A stretch of 64,000 bases of DNA from Bacteroidia bacterium (GCA_022072225.1 JAJVIC010000009.1:1168482-1232481), one strand, 5' to 3'; counted from the first letter of the stretch, positions 43,608 through 53,542 are shown. Notes: generated by a model from the letters alone, not told the origin. A program made the numbers and translations.

Positions 43608-44755
43608 TTATTCAGATATTGTTGCAACAAATCTTTTTCATAAAGTTCTCCCGGTGTATAATCCTTAGACCATTTGCGTAATTCATCATTATCGTAAGGT
43701 CTTTTAAAAACTACTTTACCTTTCTCTCTTTCTACAAAAACCACTTGAGATAAATGAAGCAAGTCAAGCAAATAAGGGGAATGAGTTGTAACTATTACTT
43801 GTGATTTTTTGTCTTTAACAAATTCGCGGATTTCATTCACAATAAGATTTATTGTTCTTGGGTCTAATCCATTTTCAATTTCCTCAATTGCAATGAGTGG
43901 AGACGGTTCTGGATGGCGTAATACAGCTAATAATGCAAGTATTTTCAAAGTTCCTGTCGAAAGCATCCATCCAGGAAGTTTAAAGTCTTGTTCGCTCAAT
44001 TGCAGATAAACAGATTTTTCAAGTTCTCTTGTAACTAAAGGTTGTAAGTCTTTAGCGTATGGAAGAACTGATTGAAGGGTTTCTAAAATACCATTGTAAA
44101 TATTTGTGTCTTTATCACGGATTGAAAGTAAGTATTCAGCAATATTTCTTCCATCCTTAGCAAGTAATACTTTCCCGCTGGTTTTCTTTTGGGGAAATGG
44201 CTGACCCATTAGGAAAGTATTCATAGATAAAAATTGCCAATTTTCAACGTTCCTTCTAATCTCTAACTCCGCTGATAAAATAGACCTGTCAGTAGATGAC
44301 CAAGGTGCTTTTTTCCCTTGAGTAATATAATTATTATCTGCATCTCTACTTCTTTCAAATTGTTTATAACTAACTTTTTCTTCTAAAAAATAAATATCGC
44401 CTTTACTGGTATTTTCCTGTGCAATACTTGTAGAAAACTTCAAAGGATTCAAGGCTGATTTAGTATTGAATTTTACATTGAAAATAAACTCCATAGGAGC
44501 AAATTGCAATTCAATTCCATTTCTAAAAAATTTTCTTTTTACATTCTTTCCCTTATAGTAAATATGTTCAAACTCTCTCCAAGGTCTTATAGCTATATCT
44601 AACCCAGACATTATAATTGAACGGAACATTTCAAGACCTTCCAACATGCTGCTTTTACCCATTCCGTTATATCCAATAAATGCTGTTAACGGAGTAAGTT
44701 TTACCTTTCCTTTTTCAATTGCTTTAAAATTTTTTACTTCTAATGATTTTATCAT
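43604..44755 (-). CDS. ABC-type (AAA15/AAA21) ATPase
   Basis: 383 aa. Walker A GYNGMGKSS (28-36), a signature region near LPGWMLSTGTLKILALLAV, Walker B PLIAIEEIENGLDPR and the H-loop TTHSPYLLD. This is the SMC/OLD-like ATPase type common in defence pairs. It couples to the DUF4276 gene by a 4-bp overlap and follows the methyltransferase by 11 bp. It would supply the ATPase of a helicase-methylase-ATPase set. Confidence 0.85.
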   Translation of the reverse strand: MIKSLEVKNFKAIEKGKVKLTPLTAFIGYNGMGKSSMLEGLEMFRSIIMSGLDIAIRPWREFEHIYYKGKNVKRKFFRNGIELQFAPMEFIFNVKFNTKSALNPLKFSTSIAQENTSKGDIYFLEEKVSYKQFERSRDADNNYITQGKKAPWSSTDRSILSAELEIRRNVENWQFLSMNTFLMGQPFPQKKTSGKVLLAKDGRNIAEYLLSIRDKDTNIYNGILETLQSVLPYAKDLQPLVTRELEKSVYLQLSEQDFKLPGWMLSTGTLKILALLAVLRHPEPSPLIAIEEIENGLDPRTINLIVNEIREFVKDKKSQVIVTTHSPYLLDLLHLSQVVFVEREKGKVVFKRPYDNDELRKWSKDYTPGELYEKDLLQQYLNK

Positions 44756-44766
44756 CGGTTCAAATT

Positions 44767-47700
44767 TTATGGTTTTATCAATCCCCTTTCCACATCCCTG
44801 TAAGCATTGTGAGAAGCCACTTTTTGCGGCTGCGGCACTATGGGGAAAGTGCTGAGTATGTATGTAAACTCTTCTTCTGTTAATCCGTAAATATGGGCAA
44901 TGATACCATCCAACTCTGCCCGTAGTTTGTTGCGTTCATAATCTTCTTTGGCAGATTCTTTCTCTGTCCATTTTGTTTTCATTACTTCTTCCCACAAATC
45001 TCCAAACTCTGATGTGGTGCAAATGAGTTTGACGGCTCTTTCTACTATGGCTTTATACCATTTATCATTAGGCTTTAAACGGGGAACGGGAAGTTGGTAG
45101 ATGTAAAACATGTTGATGTTGTTAGTCACCATTTGTCTTGCATAAAAATCAACAATGAAACTATTGAGTATTGCTTGAGCAAAAACCAAATCAGAACCCA
45201 ATAAATTTTCAGAGACTAAAAGTGAGTTGCCACAAAAAACATTTTTAGGAATTGCTCCAACAATAATTGTTCTGCTGTTTGTATTTCCCGCCACTGCTCT
45301 AAACCCTAAACGATAATTTTGATAGGGGAGAGTATCTCCTTCATCTTCATTTCTCATTCCTAAAACTGCTTGTCTTCCTTCTTTCTCATCAATGAAATAC
45401 TTTGCAAGAGAGGTATTATGCTCAAATTGATTTATCATTTTTCCTTCATAAAGAGGAAGTGATTTCTTTGTCGGACTTGTTTTGAATAAGTAGCTATCAC
45501 TTGTCATGTGAAACTCACTACCAATTTTTAAACTCCAAGTATTTTTTAGTTCATCTCCGAGAGCAGGAAATTTAACCATCTTATCAACTATTGTCTTATC
45601 AATTTCTCCATGAAATTCCATTACTGAAAGGGCATCGGGAGAAAGTTTAGCAATAAGTTCAGGAGATAGCTTTATGAAATCTTCAGTGTTATCTAATAGA
45701 TAATCTAAATCTTTTGGATGAATTGCTTCACGTGGGTCAATTCTGAAAATTGCATTGAAAGAAGTCGTTTTACCACCTTTTTCAAAACTTAGAAAACAGA
45801 ATTTGAAAGCATGGTGAACATTTTCAAAAATGAATTTTTCATTGGATAAGCTAATGAGGTTGGAAATTTCAGAACGGTCAAAAAGCATTTTTCGGAGTTG
45901 CATTGTTCCAAGTCCTGAGTAGATAGCACTTGGAATTACTATTCCGCAATAACCACCTTTCTTCATCAAATTGAAACACTGCTCAGTGAAAAGTTTATAA
46001 AGGTTAATATCAGAACCAGCTTTCTTTCCATTAACAATGGATATTTGATTTTCGTATTGTTTTGCACTTCTGTAATATGCACTCACATGCGGAAATCTGC
46101 TGAGATAATCTGTCCATGCTTCTCTTATTTCATCATCTTCTAAAAGTTTTTCCTGTTCCTTCTCGAAATCCTTAATGTTCATTTTCTTTTTTGAAACTAC
46201 TTTGGAGTAGTCGAGAAAAAATTCTTTTGAGTTGGGTTTAAAAACTTCCCAAGGCGGATTAGTAATGATTGCATCAAAGCCATCTTTTTTTCTGAAAATT
46301 TCAGAAAACTCATAGCCCCAATGAAAAGGTTCAAGAGCTGCAATATCTTTTATGTTAATGTTTCGTTTAATGGGTTTACCTTCTTTGTTTTTTTTCTTAT
46401 CCCATGTTACCTGTTCGTATTGAATACCAAGGTTGGTAAACTCTTCAACTAATAATTTGTTTAAAATCTCATTGGCTTTGCGTTCGTTTTCCTGAATCTC
46501 ATCTCGCAGCTTTTGTAAATTTTTAATCCCTAATTCGTCAGCATTTTTATAGCTGCGTATTGCAGCTTCTTTTTCATTAATGAGTTGCTGGTAATCTTTT
46601 GTGTGTTCTTCGCCAAACAAATTCACTTGCACTAATCCGGGTTGAAATAAGGTAGCTTTCTGCACCTCCTTACCTTTAAGAGTTTTTTTACCTGCCTGAG
46701 TAATTTGGCGATTATATTTATTCGGGTCAACCCTCATCATACCTATAAGCGAGTTGCCGCTCATTATATTGAAGTCAATATTGGGCAAGGGTTCAAGTTG
46801 TTCAACCGTTTCGGCACTGGCTACAAGGGCTAAGAATAAGCGCAGCTTGGCTATTTCGGTGGCTTCTTCCATCAAATCCACACCATATAAATTGTTGGTG
46901 ATGATTTGTTTTTTTATGTAGTAGTTGATGCTCGGATGGTCTTTTTCAATTTCAGCTTTCCATTCACTAAGTTTTTTATCACCGAGAAAATCAATTTTGC
47001 CTAATATGGCAGCGTAAATATTAATTAAGGTTTTCATTGCCGCCACCAAGAATGCACCCGAACCACAGGCAGGGTCAAGCAAACTTAGATTAGGCAATAC
47101 TGCATTTTCGCCCACTACTAATTTTTTGCAGGTCGCTACATCTAAATTGAGCAGCAACTCAGCAATACTGTCATAGCGTTTCGATTTTAAAAGAGATTTG
47201 GTTTTATCATTTACATACTTTGCATTACTCAGGTCTATATCAACTCCATTAACTTCATCAAGTATGAGTTTATATACTGTTTGTTCGCACAGGTATTCTG
47301 TAATTTCTGTGCGTGTATAATAAGCGCCAAAGGCTTTTTGGTTGATGTATTTTTCAAAAATATAGCCTAATACATCGGGGTTCATTTCATTGTCTGCCCC
47401 ACCTGGTGTATCGTCTAATGTCCAACTGTAACGGTCAAATAAGGCAAAGAGATTATCAAAAGCTAAATCCGATATTTTTATTTTGCCTTTATATTTTATC
47501 TCAATTTTATGTTCTAAAAACAACCCACCGTTCAGGTATTTTATTTTTCCAATCAGTTTGTTAGTATCAGCACTGCGTTGGTTTTCGTGTTTGGCAAATC
47601 CCTCAAAAAATAGCTTGTATAAAAATTCTGAGTAGAATTTATTTTTGCCCAACTGCTCTTTGGAATAAAGTAGTTTGTTGTTCAGGTATTTCACATCACC

Positions 47701-48363
47701 TTTATCCAAAAACATTTTTTTCTGCAAGAAATAAATAAACATCAGGCGATTGAGAATAACGGAAGCATACCACCTACGGTCTGCTTCGCTATCAATACCA
47801 TCAATCAAGTCAAGGAAAACAATAAACTCCTGTTGATAGTCGCGAAAGAATTTTTTAACAACCCTTTCAATATCCAATGCCGTTTTAATTCGGGTGGCTA
47901 CTTCAGCAATGGCAATATTGCCTTCTTTGTCAAACTCACTGATGTCAACCACCAACGAAGCAATTTTTGCAATAAACCCATCACCCGGTTGATGACGAAA
48001 AAAGAAATGCTCCCGGCTAACCATTTTCTTGTCCTGATTTTTAAGCCAGTGCCAGATGCTTTCCTTGCGGTCTTTATCAACGAATATTAAAACATTTTCG
48101 TAATGCTGTTTCTGTATTTCTTTCGCAATAGTAAATCGCTGTTTATGGTCAGGCACAGTTCCATCAGGTGTGGTTACTTCAAATACCACAGCACCGCTTA
48201 ACTCAGCAATGGGTTGGCGAACAATGGTAAAATCCTTAATGATTTCATTCACCTTTTTTGATGATAGTGGATTGCTCCAGCCCAATTCTTCAATAAAAAG
48301 GCTTTTGAAGTCAAACGACTGCAATGCTTTTCGGGTGCGCTCTATATTTAAGTTCTTTAACAC
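44767..48363 (-). CDS. Large Eco57I/type IIG-like DNA adenine methyltransferase
   Basis: 1198 aa. MTase motif I DPACGSGAF (430-438) and motif IV NPPW (702-705), with GAYYTRTEITEYL just upstream as in N6-adenine enzymes of the PglX/Eco57I group. The C-terminal 400 residues (ASAYYRSAKQYENQ-like region to TNSRTIIVGAIPKNVF) look like target recognition. The N-terminal 180 residues (AVVFEVTTPDGTVPDHKQRF, LIFVDKDRKESIWHWL) might hold a diverged nuclease, but no clear PD-(D/E)XK set is visible. It starts 2 bp after the helicase stop. Its likely role is self/non-self marking. Confidence 0.88.
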   Translation of the reverse strand: MLKNLNIERTRKALQSFDFKSLFIEELGWSNPLSSKKVNEIIKDFTIVRQPIAELSGAVVFEVTTPDGTVPDHKQRFTIAKEIQKQHYENVLIFVDKDRKESIWHWLKNQDKKMVSREHFFFRHQPGDGFIAKIASLVVDISEFDKEGNIAIAEVATRIKTALDIERVVKKFFRDYQQEFIVFLDLIDGIDSEADRRWYASVILNRLMFIYFLQKKMFLDKGDVKYLNNKLLYSKEQLGKNKFYSEFLYKLFFEGFAKHENQRSADTNKLIGKIKYLNGGLFLEHKIEIKYKGKIKISDLAFDNLFALFDRYSWTLDDTPGGADNEMNPDVLGYIFEKYINQKAFGAYYTRTEITEYLCEQTVYKLILDEVNGVDIDLSNAKYVNDKTKSLLKSKRYDSIAELLLNLDVATCKKLVVGENAVLPNLSLLDPACGSGAFLVAAMKTLINIYAAILGKIDFLGDKKLSEWKAEIEKDHPSINYYIKKQIITNNLYGVDLMEEATEIAKLRLFLALVASAETVEQLEPLPNIDFNIMSGNSLIGMMRVDPNKYNRQITQAGKKTLKGKEVQKATLFQPGLVQVNLFGEEHTKDYQQLINEKEAAIRSYKNADELGIKNLQKLRDEIQENERKANEILNKLLVEEFTNLGIQYEQVTWDKKKNKEGKPIKRNINIKDIAALEPFHWGYEFSEIFRKKDGFDAIITNPPWEVFKPNSKEFFLDYSKVVSKKKMNIKDFEKEQEKLLEDDEIREAWTDYLSRFPHVSAYYRSAKQYENQISIVNGKKAGSDINLYKLFTEQCFNLMKKGGYCGIVIPSAIYSGLGTMQLRKMLFDRSEISNLISLSNEKFIFENVHHAFKFCFLSFEKGGKTTSFNAIFRIDPREAIHPKDLDYLLDNTEDFIKLSPELIAKLSPDALSVMEFHGEIDKTIVDKMVKFPALGDELKNTWSLKIGSEFHMTSDSYLFKTSPTKKSLPLYEGKMINQFEHNTSLAKYFIDEKEGRQAVLGMRNEDEGDTLPYQNYRLGFRAVAGNTNSRTIIVGAIPKNVFCGNSLLVSENLLGSDLVFAQAILNSFIVDFYARQMVTNNINMFYIYQLPVPRLKPNDKWYKAIVERAVKLICTTSEFGDLWEEVMKTKWTEKESAKEDYERNKLRAELDGIIAHIYGLTEEEFTYILSTFPIVPQPQKVASHNAYRDVERGLIKP

Positions 48364-48365
48364 TG

Positions 48366-51300
48366 CTATTTATTGATTAATCCCATTGAACAAACTATCT
48401 GCGGTTCACGACCAGCTTTCTCGTCTTCCGTAATTATGCACAATTTATCTTCTTCGCGCAAAGTTATCACAAGGTTTGCAAGCGTCTCATCAGTAGCCCC
48501 GGCTTTTAATTGTCTGCCGATAATTTCTTTAGCAGTTTCTTTCAAAGGATATTTGTAAATATCATCGTTAGCTCTTTTTAAGGCTTCTGTTACAAATAGA
48601 GTGTCTTTAAATTCCTCAAAGTATCGTTTGAGGTGCATATAAATCCTGTAACGAACACTGCTTTGCTTACCTAACTGTCCACCTGTGCTTATCTCAATAT
48701 CCTTGATATAGTCCAACCCTTTCTCCACTAATTTGTGATGTTCGGGTATTTTGTATTCCGGTTTAGTGTCGGCTGTGCAATGTGCAGCTTTCAAAATTGT
48801 GAGTTGTGATTGAGTAATCACTTGCCCCTTTTTATTTGACCAAACTAATACATCATTATCATCAGCAGTGCGACTATAAACAATCACACCTTCGTTTTCT
48901 TTAACATCAGTATTTTCTTTGGTTGCATAAACAACATTCGGCATTTCAGGAATAGTATTATTCAGTTTTGGGTCTGCATCGGTTGCATTTTTCCAAATCT
49001 GATAAGCATAAGAAGCTAAATCCACTTCACCGTCTTCTTCTTCATCAAGTATTCCCGATTGTTCGCTGTAAAGGTTTTCTAATTGTGTGCGTATTCTTTG
49101 GTTGTCAAAAAATATTTCATCAGGTGAACCGATTACTTCATCACTTTGCTCCAACCTTGATTTCAGTCTGCTGCGAAGGCGGATAATTTTTTCAATCCCT
49201 TCTTCAGGTAAAAAGGAATAGCAGTAAATATGCAATCCTTTTTGTCCGATACGGTCAACACGTCCTGCACGTTGAATAAGACGAATGATTGCCCAGGGTA
49301 AATCATAGTTCAGAATAACATGAGCATCCTGCAAGTTTTGCCCCTCACTTAAAACATCGGTGGTAATAAGCACCTGTATTTCATCTGCTTCTTTTATTAC
49401 GTGAGCTTTCTCATTACTAACAGGTGAAAAACGGTAAGCAAATGAAGTGGGGTCTTCATTGTCTCCGGTAACGCATTCTATTTTTTTTACTCCACGTTTT
49501 TTCAATTCATCGCATAAGTAATATGCAGTATCAGCGAACTGAGTAAAGATTAGAACTTTGTCTTGCCCATGCTTTTTGTTTATGATTTTATACAGCGCAT
49601 TGAGTTGCCTGTCTTCGTCTGCATTCCAGCCCTTACCTAATTCCAGAATTTTTAAAAGGTCGCTGCTATCCTGTATCAGCGAGTTTTTTAATGCAACTGA
49701 AAACAAACCACTGTTAATCCAATCAAATCTATTTTTGTAAGTGGAAGCAAAGCTATCATACACTTTCTGTGCTTGGTTGTAATAACTCTCTTCATTCAGA
49801 AGCAAGTTGATTTTGTCATTACCTGTTCCTGCTTGTTCAATATCTTCATCTTCTAAATAATCATCCAGCATATTTGCATCCTGCTTGCCGATGGGGAAAG
49901 GCAATTTATTTTCGATTGCATAAATAAAAATATAATTCCTCAGAATGTGGCGGCTGATGGAAAGAAGGAAGGAATATCCACTACTTTCCAACCGCTTAAA
50001 TAAATTGGTTCTTGCAAAACCCTTTAACCGCGCACCTGCACGACCTAAGTTTTGTTGAATAATTAAATCTTCTTTGGTTGGTTTTACTATCGGCTTTTTC
50101 TCAATGTATTGGTCTTGCCCCAATCCGTAACGAGGCAGATTGAGATGATTAATAAGGTCAACCACATCATCAGTATAGAGCTTTGCATACTGGTCTTTCG
50201 GGTCTTTGGGGTCAAAGTGGTATTCCACTTTTTTAGGGATGCGGTCAGGGAAATATGACCTTGTTCCATCAGCAAAAGTTAAAAATTTTCTGCCGTTAAT
50301 TATATCCGTTTGGGTATAATATGCTTTAATAAAGCTGCGTGTTCGTCTCACTAAATATAACCGCATCAACTCTCTCCAGTCGTCTGCAAACTCGCTTTTC
50401 TCAAATGCAGGTAAACTGCGAATTGGTGTTTGAAACTTCGCCATGAATTGAACCTTACCGCCAATACTTTCAATAAAATGTTCCGGGCTTATTCCTAAGT
50501 CTTTTTCATCCTGAATAAATAAGCGTAGTTGATTTGAAAGGTCTAAAAAAGTCTTGTTGTAAGGGGTTGCTGAAAGTAAAATTACTTTGCTGTCATTAAG
50601 CTGAATGTATTCCTGAATGGCTTTGTATCGTTTGCCCTCCCTGTTACGCAGATTATGGCTTTCATCAATAATGACTACTCGATACCTTCTTTCTTTGGGC
50701 AAAACAGTTTGCACTTGTGTTATAGGAATTACATGCGCCCTCAAATGGTATTTGTGTTTGTAATCCTCCCACATGTGAACTAAGTTCTTTGGACAAATGA
50801 TGAGAGTTTCCAAAAAGAAATCATCCTCAAACATTTTAGCTAATGCAGTTGCGGTGATTGTTTTACCTAAACCAACCACATCACCGATTATTACACCGCC
50901 TCTTTTATTCAGATGGTGAGCAGCAACCAACACAGCCTTCAACTGAAAATCGAGAAGTTGCTTTTCAAAGACTTTTGAAACTTTAAATTCTGAAAGACCT
51001 GCTCTTGCTTCGCGGGCTAAGTGATATGCTATTTTAAGGTAAATATGATAAGGTGATAACAAGCGGTCAGCAGCCCAGCTATTGTCAATTATTTCAGCAA
51101 GTTCATCTGAAATATCAATACAGAAATTATCATTCCAACGGTCGTTAAACCAACTTGAGAGTTTTGTGGTCGCGTCTTTATCGAGAACATCTACATTCAA
51201 TTCACCTTGCAATGACAAACCGGATAAGGTAAGATTGCTACTACCAACATACCCTATAATTGGATTAATCCTATCATCCCTGAAACACAGGTAAAGTTTG

Positions 51301-51716
51301 GCATGAAGGGGATAACGTAGAAATAGTTTTACTACTACTTTTTTTCCTTTGATTTGTGATGATAATTTCCTTAGTCCAGCTTCATCTGCCTCAGTAGGGA
51401 TACCAATGGTCAACTGTTCTTTAAATTCCTGAGCTAACTTTTTCCTGATAGCAATTACAGCTTGATTATCAATTCCGCTTTGTTCCGCTTTTGAAAAATA
51501 ATCTTTGATTATTTCCTGTGGTGGTTTTTGCATACCTACCAAGAGGCGGCAGCAATTACCTTCCCCACCATTCCATCGTTCCACATGACTTGCAACCTGC
51601 TTCCATCCTCGTAAATTGAAATATCCGACACAAAAATCTGCTTTATGCGAAACATCAAGGGTGTAATTTAACCCCTCTACAAGGTTGTTTTCTATGTTGT
51701 CAAAAATTTGCGGCAT
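48366..51716 (-). CDS. PLD-SNF2 helicase of the defence operon
   Basis: 1116 aa from the ATG at 51716; the family opens near PQIFDNIENNLVEGL, so the TTG 48 bp upstream is less likely. A phospholipase-D-like domain has HAKLYLC (His138) and GSSNLT (158-163). The SNF2/HepA motor has Walker A GDVVGLGKT (278-286), IIDESH (351-354), LLSATPYNK and the C-lobe ITTDVLSEGQNLQDA and RLIQRAGRVDRIGQKG. The C-terminal 230 residues are unassigned. It leads a seven-gene operon. The PLD half may cut or only bind DNA, since only one HxK motif is seen. Confidence 0.88.
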   Translation of the reverse strand: MPQIFDNIENNLVEGLNYTLDVSHKADFCVGYFNLRGWKQVASHVERWNGGEGNCCRLLVGMQKPPQEIIKDYFSKAEQSGIDNQAVIAIRKKLAQEFKEQLTIGIPTEADEAGLRKLSSQIKGKKVVVKLFLRYPLHAKLYLCFRDDRINPIIGYVGSSNLTLSGLSLQGELNVDVLDKDATTKLSSWFNDRWNDNFCIDISDELAEIIDNSWAADRLLSPYHIYLKIAYHLAREARAGLSEFKVSKVFEKQLLDFQLKAVLVAAHHLNKRGGVIIGDVVGLGKTITATALAKMFEDDFFLETLIICPKNLVHMWEDYKHKYHLRAHVIPITQVQTVLPKERRYRVVIIDESHNLRNREGKRYKAIQEYIQLNDSKVILLSATPYNKTFLDLSNQLRLFIQDEKDLGISPEHFIESIGGKVQFMAKFQTPIRSLPAFEKSEFADDWRELMRLYLVRRTRSFIKAYYTQTDIINGRKFLTFADGTRSYFPDRIPKKVEYHFDPKDPKDQYAKLYTDDVVDLINHLNLPRYGLGQDQYIEKKPIVKPTKEDLIIQQNLGRAGARLKGFARTNLFKRLESSGYSFLLSISRHILRNYIFIYAIENKLPFPIGKQDANMLDDYLEDEDIEQAGTGNDKINLLLNEESYYNQAQKVYDSFASTYKNRFDWINSGLFSVALKNSLIQDSSDLLKILELGKGWNADEDRQLNALYKIINKKHGQDKVLIFTQFADTAYYLCDELKKRGVKKIECVTGDNEDPTSFAYRFSPVSNEKAHVIKEADEIQVLITTDVLSEGQNLQDAHVILNYDLPWAIIRLIQRAGRVDRIGQKGLHIYCYSFLPEEGIEKIIRLRSRLKSRLEQSDEVIGSPDEIFFDNQRIRTQLENLYSEQSGILDEEEDGEVDLASYAYQIWKNATDADPKLNNTIPEMPNVVYATKENTDVKENEGVIVYSRTADDNDVLVWSNKKGQVITQSQLTILKAAHCTADTKPEYKIPEHHKLVEKGLDYIKDIEISTGGQLGKQSSVRYRIYMHLKRYFEEFKDTLFVTEALKRANDDIYKYPLKETAKEIIGRQLKAGATDETLANLVITLREEDKLCIITEDEKAGREPQIVCSMGLINK

Positions 51717-51862
51717 TCTATCTAATAAGTTCTTTCGTGAAAATTTACCTGTTAAGCAGCTCAAGCTAAAAACCCGTGCTAAAGTAAAAATTACTTAACT
51801 GATTTAGCGCGAAAATTTATATTGGCTACCGATAACAGATACTATTCACTAAAAATAAACTT

Positions 51863-52030
51863 ATGCTGACAATTAAAGAGTGTAGAAAAATACTTGAGGC
51901 TGATGAAAATGAATTAACTGATGAGGAGGTAAAGCAAATCCGTGATTTTTTAAACCATCTTGCGGATATTGCTATTGATGCCTGGGAGATGGAACAGAAA
52001 AAGTGGACACAATCCACTTTAGCCAGCTAA
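51863..52030 (+). CDS. Very small acidic protein
   Basis: 55 codons: MLTIKECRKILEADENELTD, then EEVKQIRDFLNHLADIAIDA and a Trp-rich end. The amphipathic helical pattern and clean ATG-TAA frame look coding, and similar short proteins occur on other Bacteroidota elements as far as I recall. Its last codons run through a hairpin (AAGTGGA/TCCACTT) that also occurs outside any gene at 37599-37618. It is divergent from the helicase gene; a regulator is conceivable. Confidence 0.5.
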   Translation: MLTIKECRKILEADENELTDEEVKQIRDFLNHLADIAIDAWEMEQKKWTQSTLAS

Positions 52031-52082
52031 CGAATTTGTGCAGTTGATTAATGCTTCGCTCTGGCATTAAGAAATAAAAAAA

Positions 52083-52304
52083 TCCACACTTAAATCACTG
52101 GCTCCCGGTTCAATTCCGGGAAGTGTAATATAAATGCGGACGGTGCGAAGATAAAAAATCCGCAGATGGACTCAATCCTCCCAGTTTAATTCCGCGCAGT
52201 CTAATCCATCTACGGACAAACAAAGATAAATAAAAATCCGCATTTAACTTATTGGCTCTCGTTTTCCTTTCGAGCAGTCTAAGTCAAATGCGGACGGTGC
52301 AAAT
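52083..52304 (-). repeat. Three tandem 58-nt hairpin units, each with promoter and T-run
   Basis: Units at 52083-52140, 52159-52216 and 52237-52294, all 58 nt. On the minus strand each is preceded by TATATTTG, TATCTTTG or TATCTTCG and followed by TTTTT. Terminal arms are complementary, for example TCCGCATTT/AAATGCGGA and TCCGCAGATGGA/TCCATCTACGGA. They lie just downstream of the ankyrin gene; two further copies lie upstream of it. The 281-bp gap contains nothing else. Confidence 0.8.
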
Positions 52305-52311
52305 ATAGAAA

Positions 52312-53508
52312 TTATGCTTTTGCGCCAGCTTCTTCCAACATTTTTACCATCTCATCTAATTCTTTTTCATCATCCTTGTCCTCTATAAGATTATAATCAA
52401 GATACATATTTTCAAGAACACTTGAACTGTATATATCATCGTCATCATCGTCAGGGAAATAATTAAAGTTTGGGTTTGCACCTTTATTAAGCATGAATTT
52501 CATTAAAACAGGGTTATGTTGGTAAGCACAAAACATAAGCCCATTTAAGCCATCATAACCAAAAAGATTAATATCAGCTCCAAGTGATAATAGTTTTTCC
52601 GCAACCGCAATTTTTTCTTCATCCGAGTAATCGGGGTTATTTTCAACATATTCGTCACGGTCATTATCTTCATTAAAAACAATAAAATCATAACGTGAAG
52701 CTTTTATTGCTTTAGTAAGTGTAGTTTGCCCGTCTTCATCAATAGCATTAATATTTGCTCCATTTTCAATAGCTTTTAACATTCCTTCTAAATTCAATCT
52801 TTCAGCCTGGTCAAATAATTCTCTATCAATAGATGCAACTTGTTTTGCCCCATCTTTAGCATTAAGCAAACTCAATAAATGCTCATCAGTTTGAACAAAA
52901 AAATCGCTGATTGCATCAAATGAAAATCGAATGTTGTGCTTGTCAAAGGAATAAGACTTCTCATTATTTGAAAACTGTCTTCTGATTTTATCCATCATCT
53001 CATCGGTTATTTTTCTTTCAGCAATGGAAACCTCAAGTAATAGTTCATCAGAATTAATAAAACCTACATACTCGTCCCTTGTGAAAATACTGCCCTCTGA
53101 AACAGTAATCTTTTCATCATTACATACATCTTTCAATTTTTGAAGAAAATATTTATCTGCACTTTTTCTGTCCCGGCTTGTGAATTTCAGTTTTTTAATT
53201 GAACTATTCTCCGAAATCCATTCGTGGAAACAAAAATCGTGGTATCTTCTATTTGTCAAATCTCTTGCAATCTCCCAAACTTGAATAGCATAAGCAAGTT
53301 TAAGAGTTTTCAGATAAGTGCAAACGGATAAATCTGCATTATTGATATTTGTATCAAAACTTAATTGTTTTAATGAACCGTTTGCTTTAATTTGGTATGG
53401 TTCATAGTTTCCCGAAAACCTATCGTTCCTGATAATTCTAAGAACGCTTTGAATTTCACTGGTAAGTAGAAACTCTTCTTTAGAGAATAGTTCAATAAAT
53501 GTTTTCAT
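52312..53508 (-). CDS. Ankyrin-repeat protein
   Basis: 398 aa from the ATG at 53508. Residues about 1-230 are unrecognised (FIELFSKEEFLLTSEIQSVL at the start). Residues about 235-380 hold three or four ankyrin repeats: MLKAIENGANINAIDEDGQT, LLSLGADINLFGYDGLNGL, MLNKGANPNF, with an Asp-rich insert (PDDDDDDIYSS). It probably mediates protein contacts. It is flanked by the 58-nt hairpin units, with leader hairpin 53543-53600 directly upstream. A defence sensor role is conceivable but unproven. Confidence 0.75.
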   Translation of the reverse strand: MKTFIELFSKEEFLLTSEIQSVLRIIRNDRFSGNYEPYQIKANGSLKQLSFDTNINNADLSVCTYLKTLKLAYAIQVWEIARDLTNRRYHDFCFHEWISENSSIKKLKFTSRDRKSADKYFLQKLKDVCNDEKITVSEGSIFTRDEYVGFINSDELLLEVSIAERKITDEMMDKIRRQFSNNEKSYSFDKHNIRFSFDAISDFFVQTDEHLLSLLNAKDGAKQVASIDRELFDQAERLNLEGMLKAIENGANINAIDEDGQTTLTKAIKASRYDFIVFNEDNDRDEYVENNPDYSDEEKIAVAEKLLSLGADINLFGYDGLNGLMFCAYQHNPVLMKFMLNKGANPNFNYFPDDDDDDIYSSSVLENMYLDYNLIEDKDDEKELDEMVKMLEEAGAKA

Positions 53509-53542
53509 GGTTCTGATTGATGTTAACAAAAATAAAACAAAA

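Noticed and set aside
44767-48363. Built-in PD-(D/E)XK nuclease at the N-terminus of the methyltransferase
   Set aside because: Only loosely spaced acidic and Lys residues are seen (EVTTPDGTVPDHK, FVDKDRK); not enough for a call without alignment.
39780-51716. DISARM or BREX system
   Set aside because: No DrmA/DrmB (DUF1998), PglZ, BrxC or BrxL equivalents; only the methyltransferase and helicase are reminiscent of them.
52083-52140. tRNA or tRNA remnant (CCGGTTCAATTCCGG resembles a T arm)
   Set aside because: No anticodon arm or 7-bp acceptor stem can be formed, and sister units lack the T-loop sequence.
52083-52294. CRISPR array
   Set aside because: Units are 58-nt hairpins with 18-20 bp similar spacers that contain promoter boxes, and there are no cas genes.
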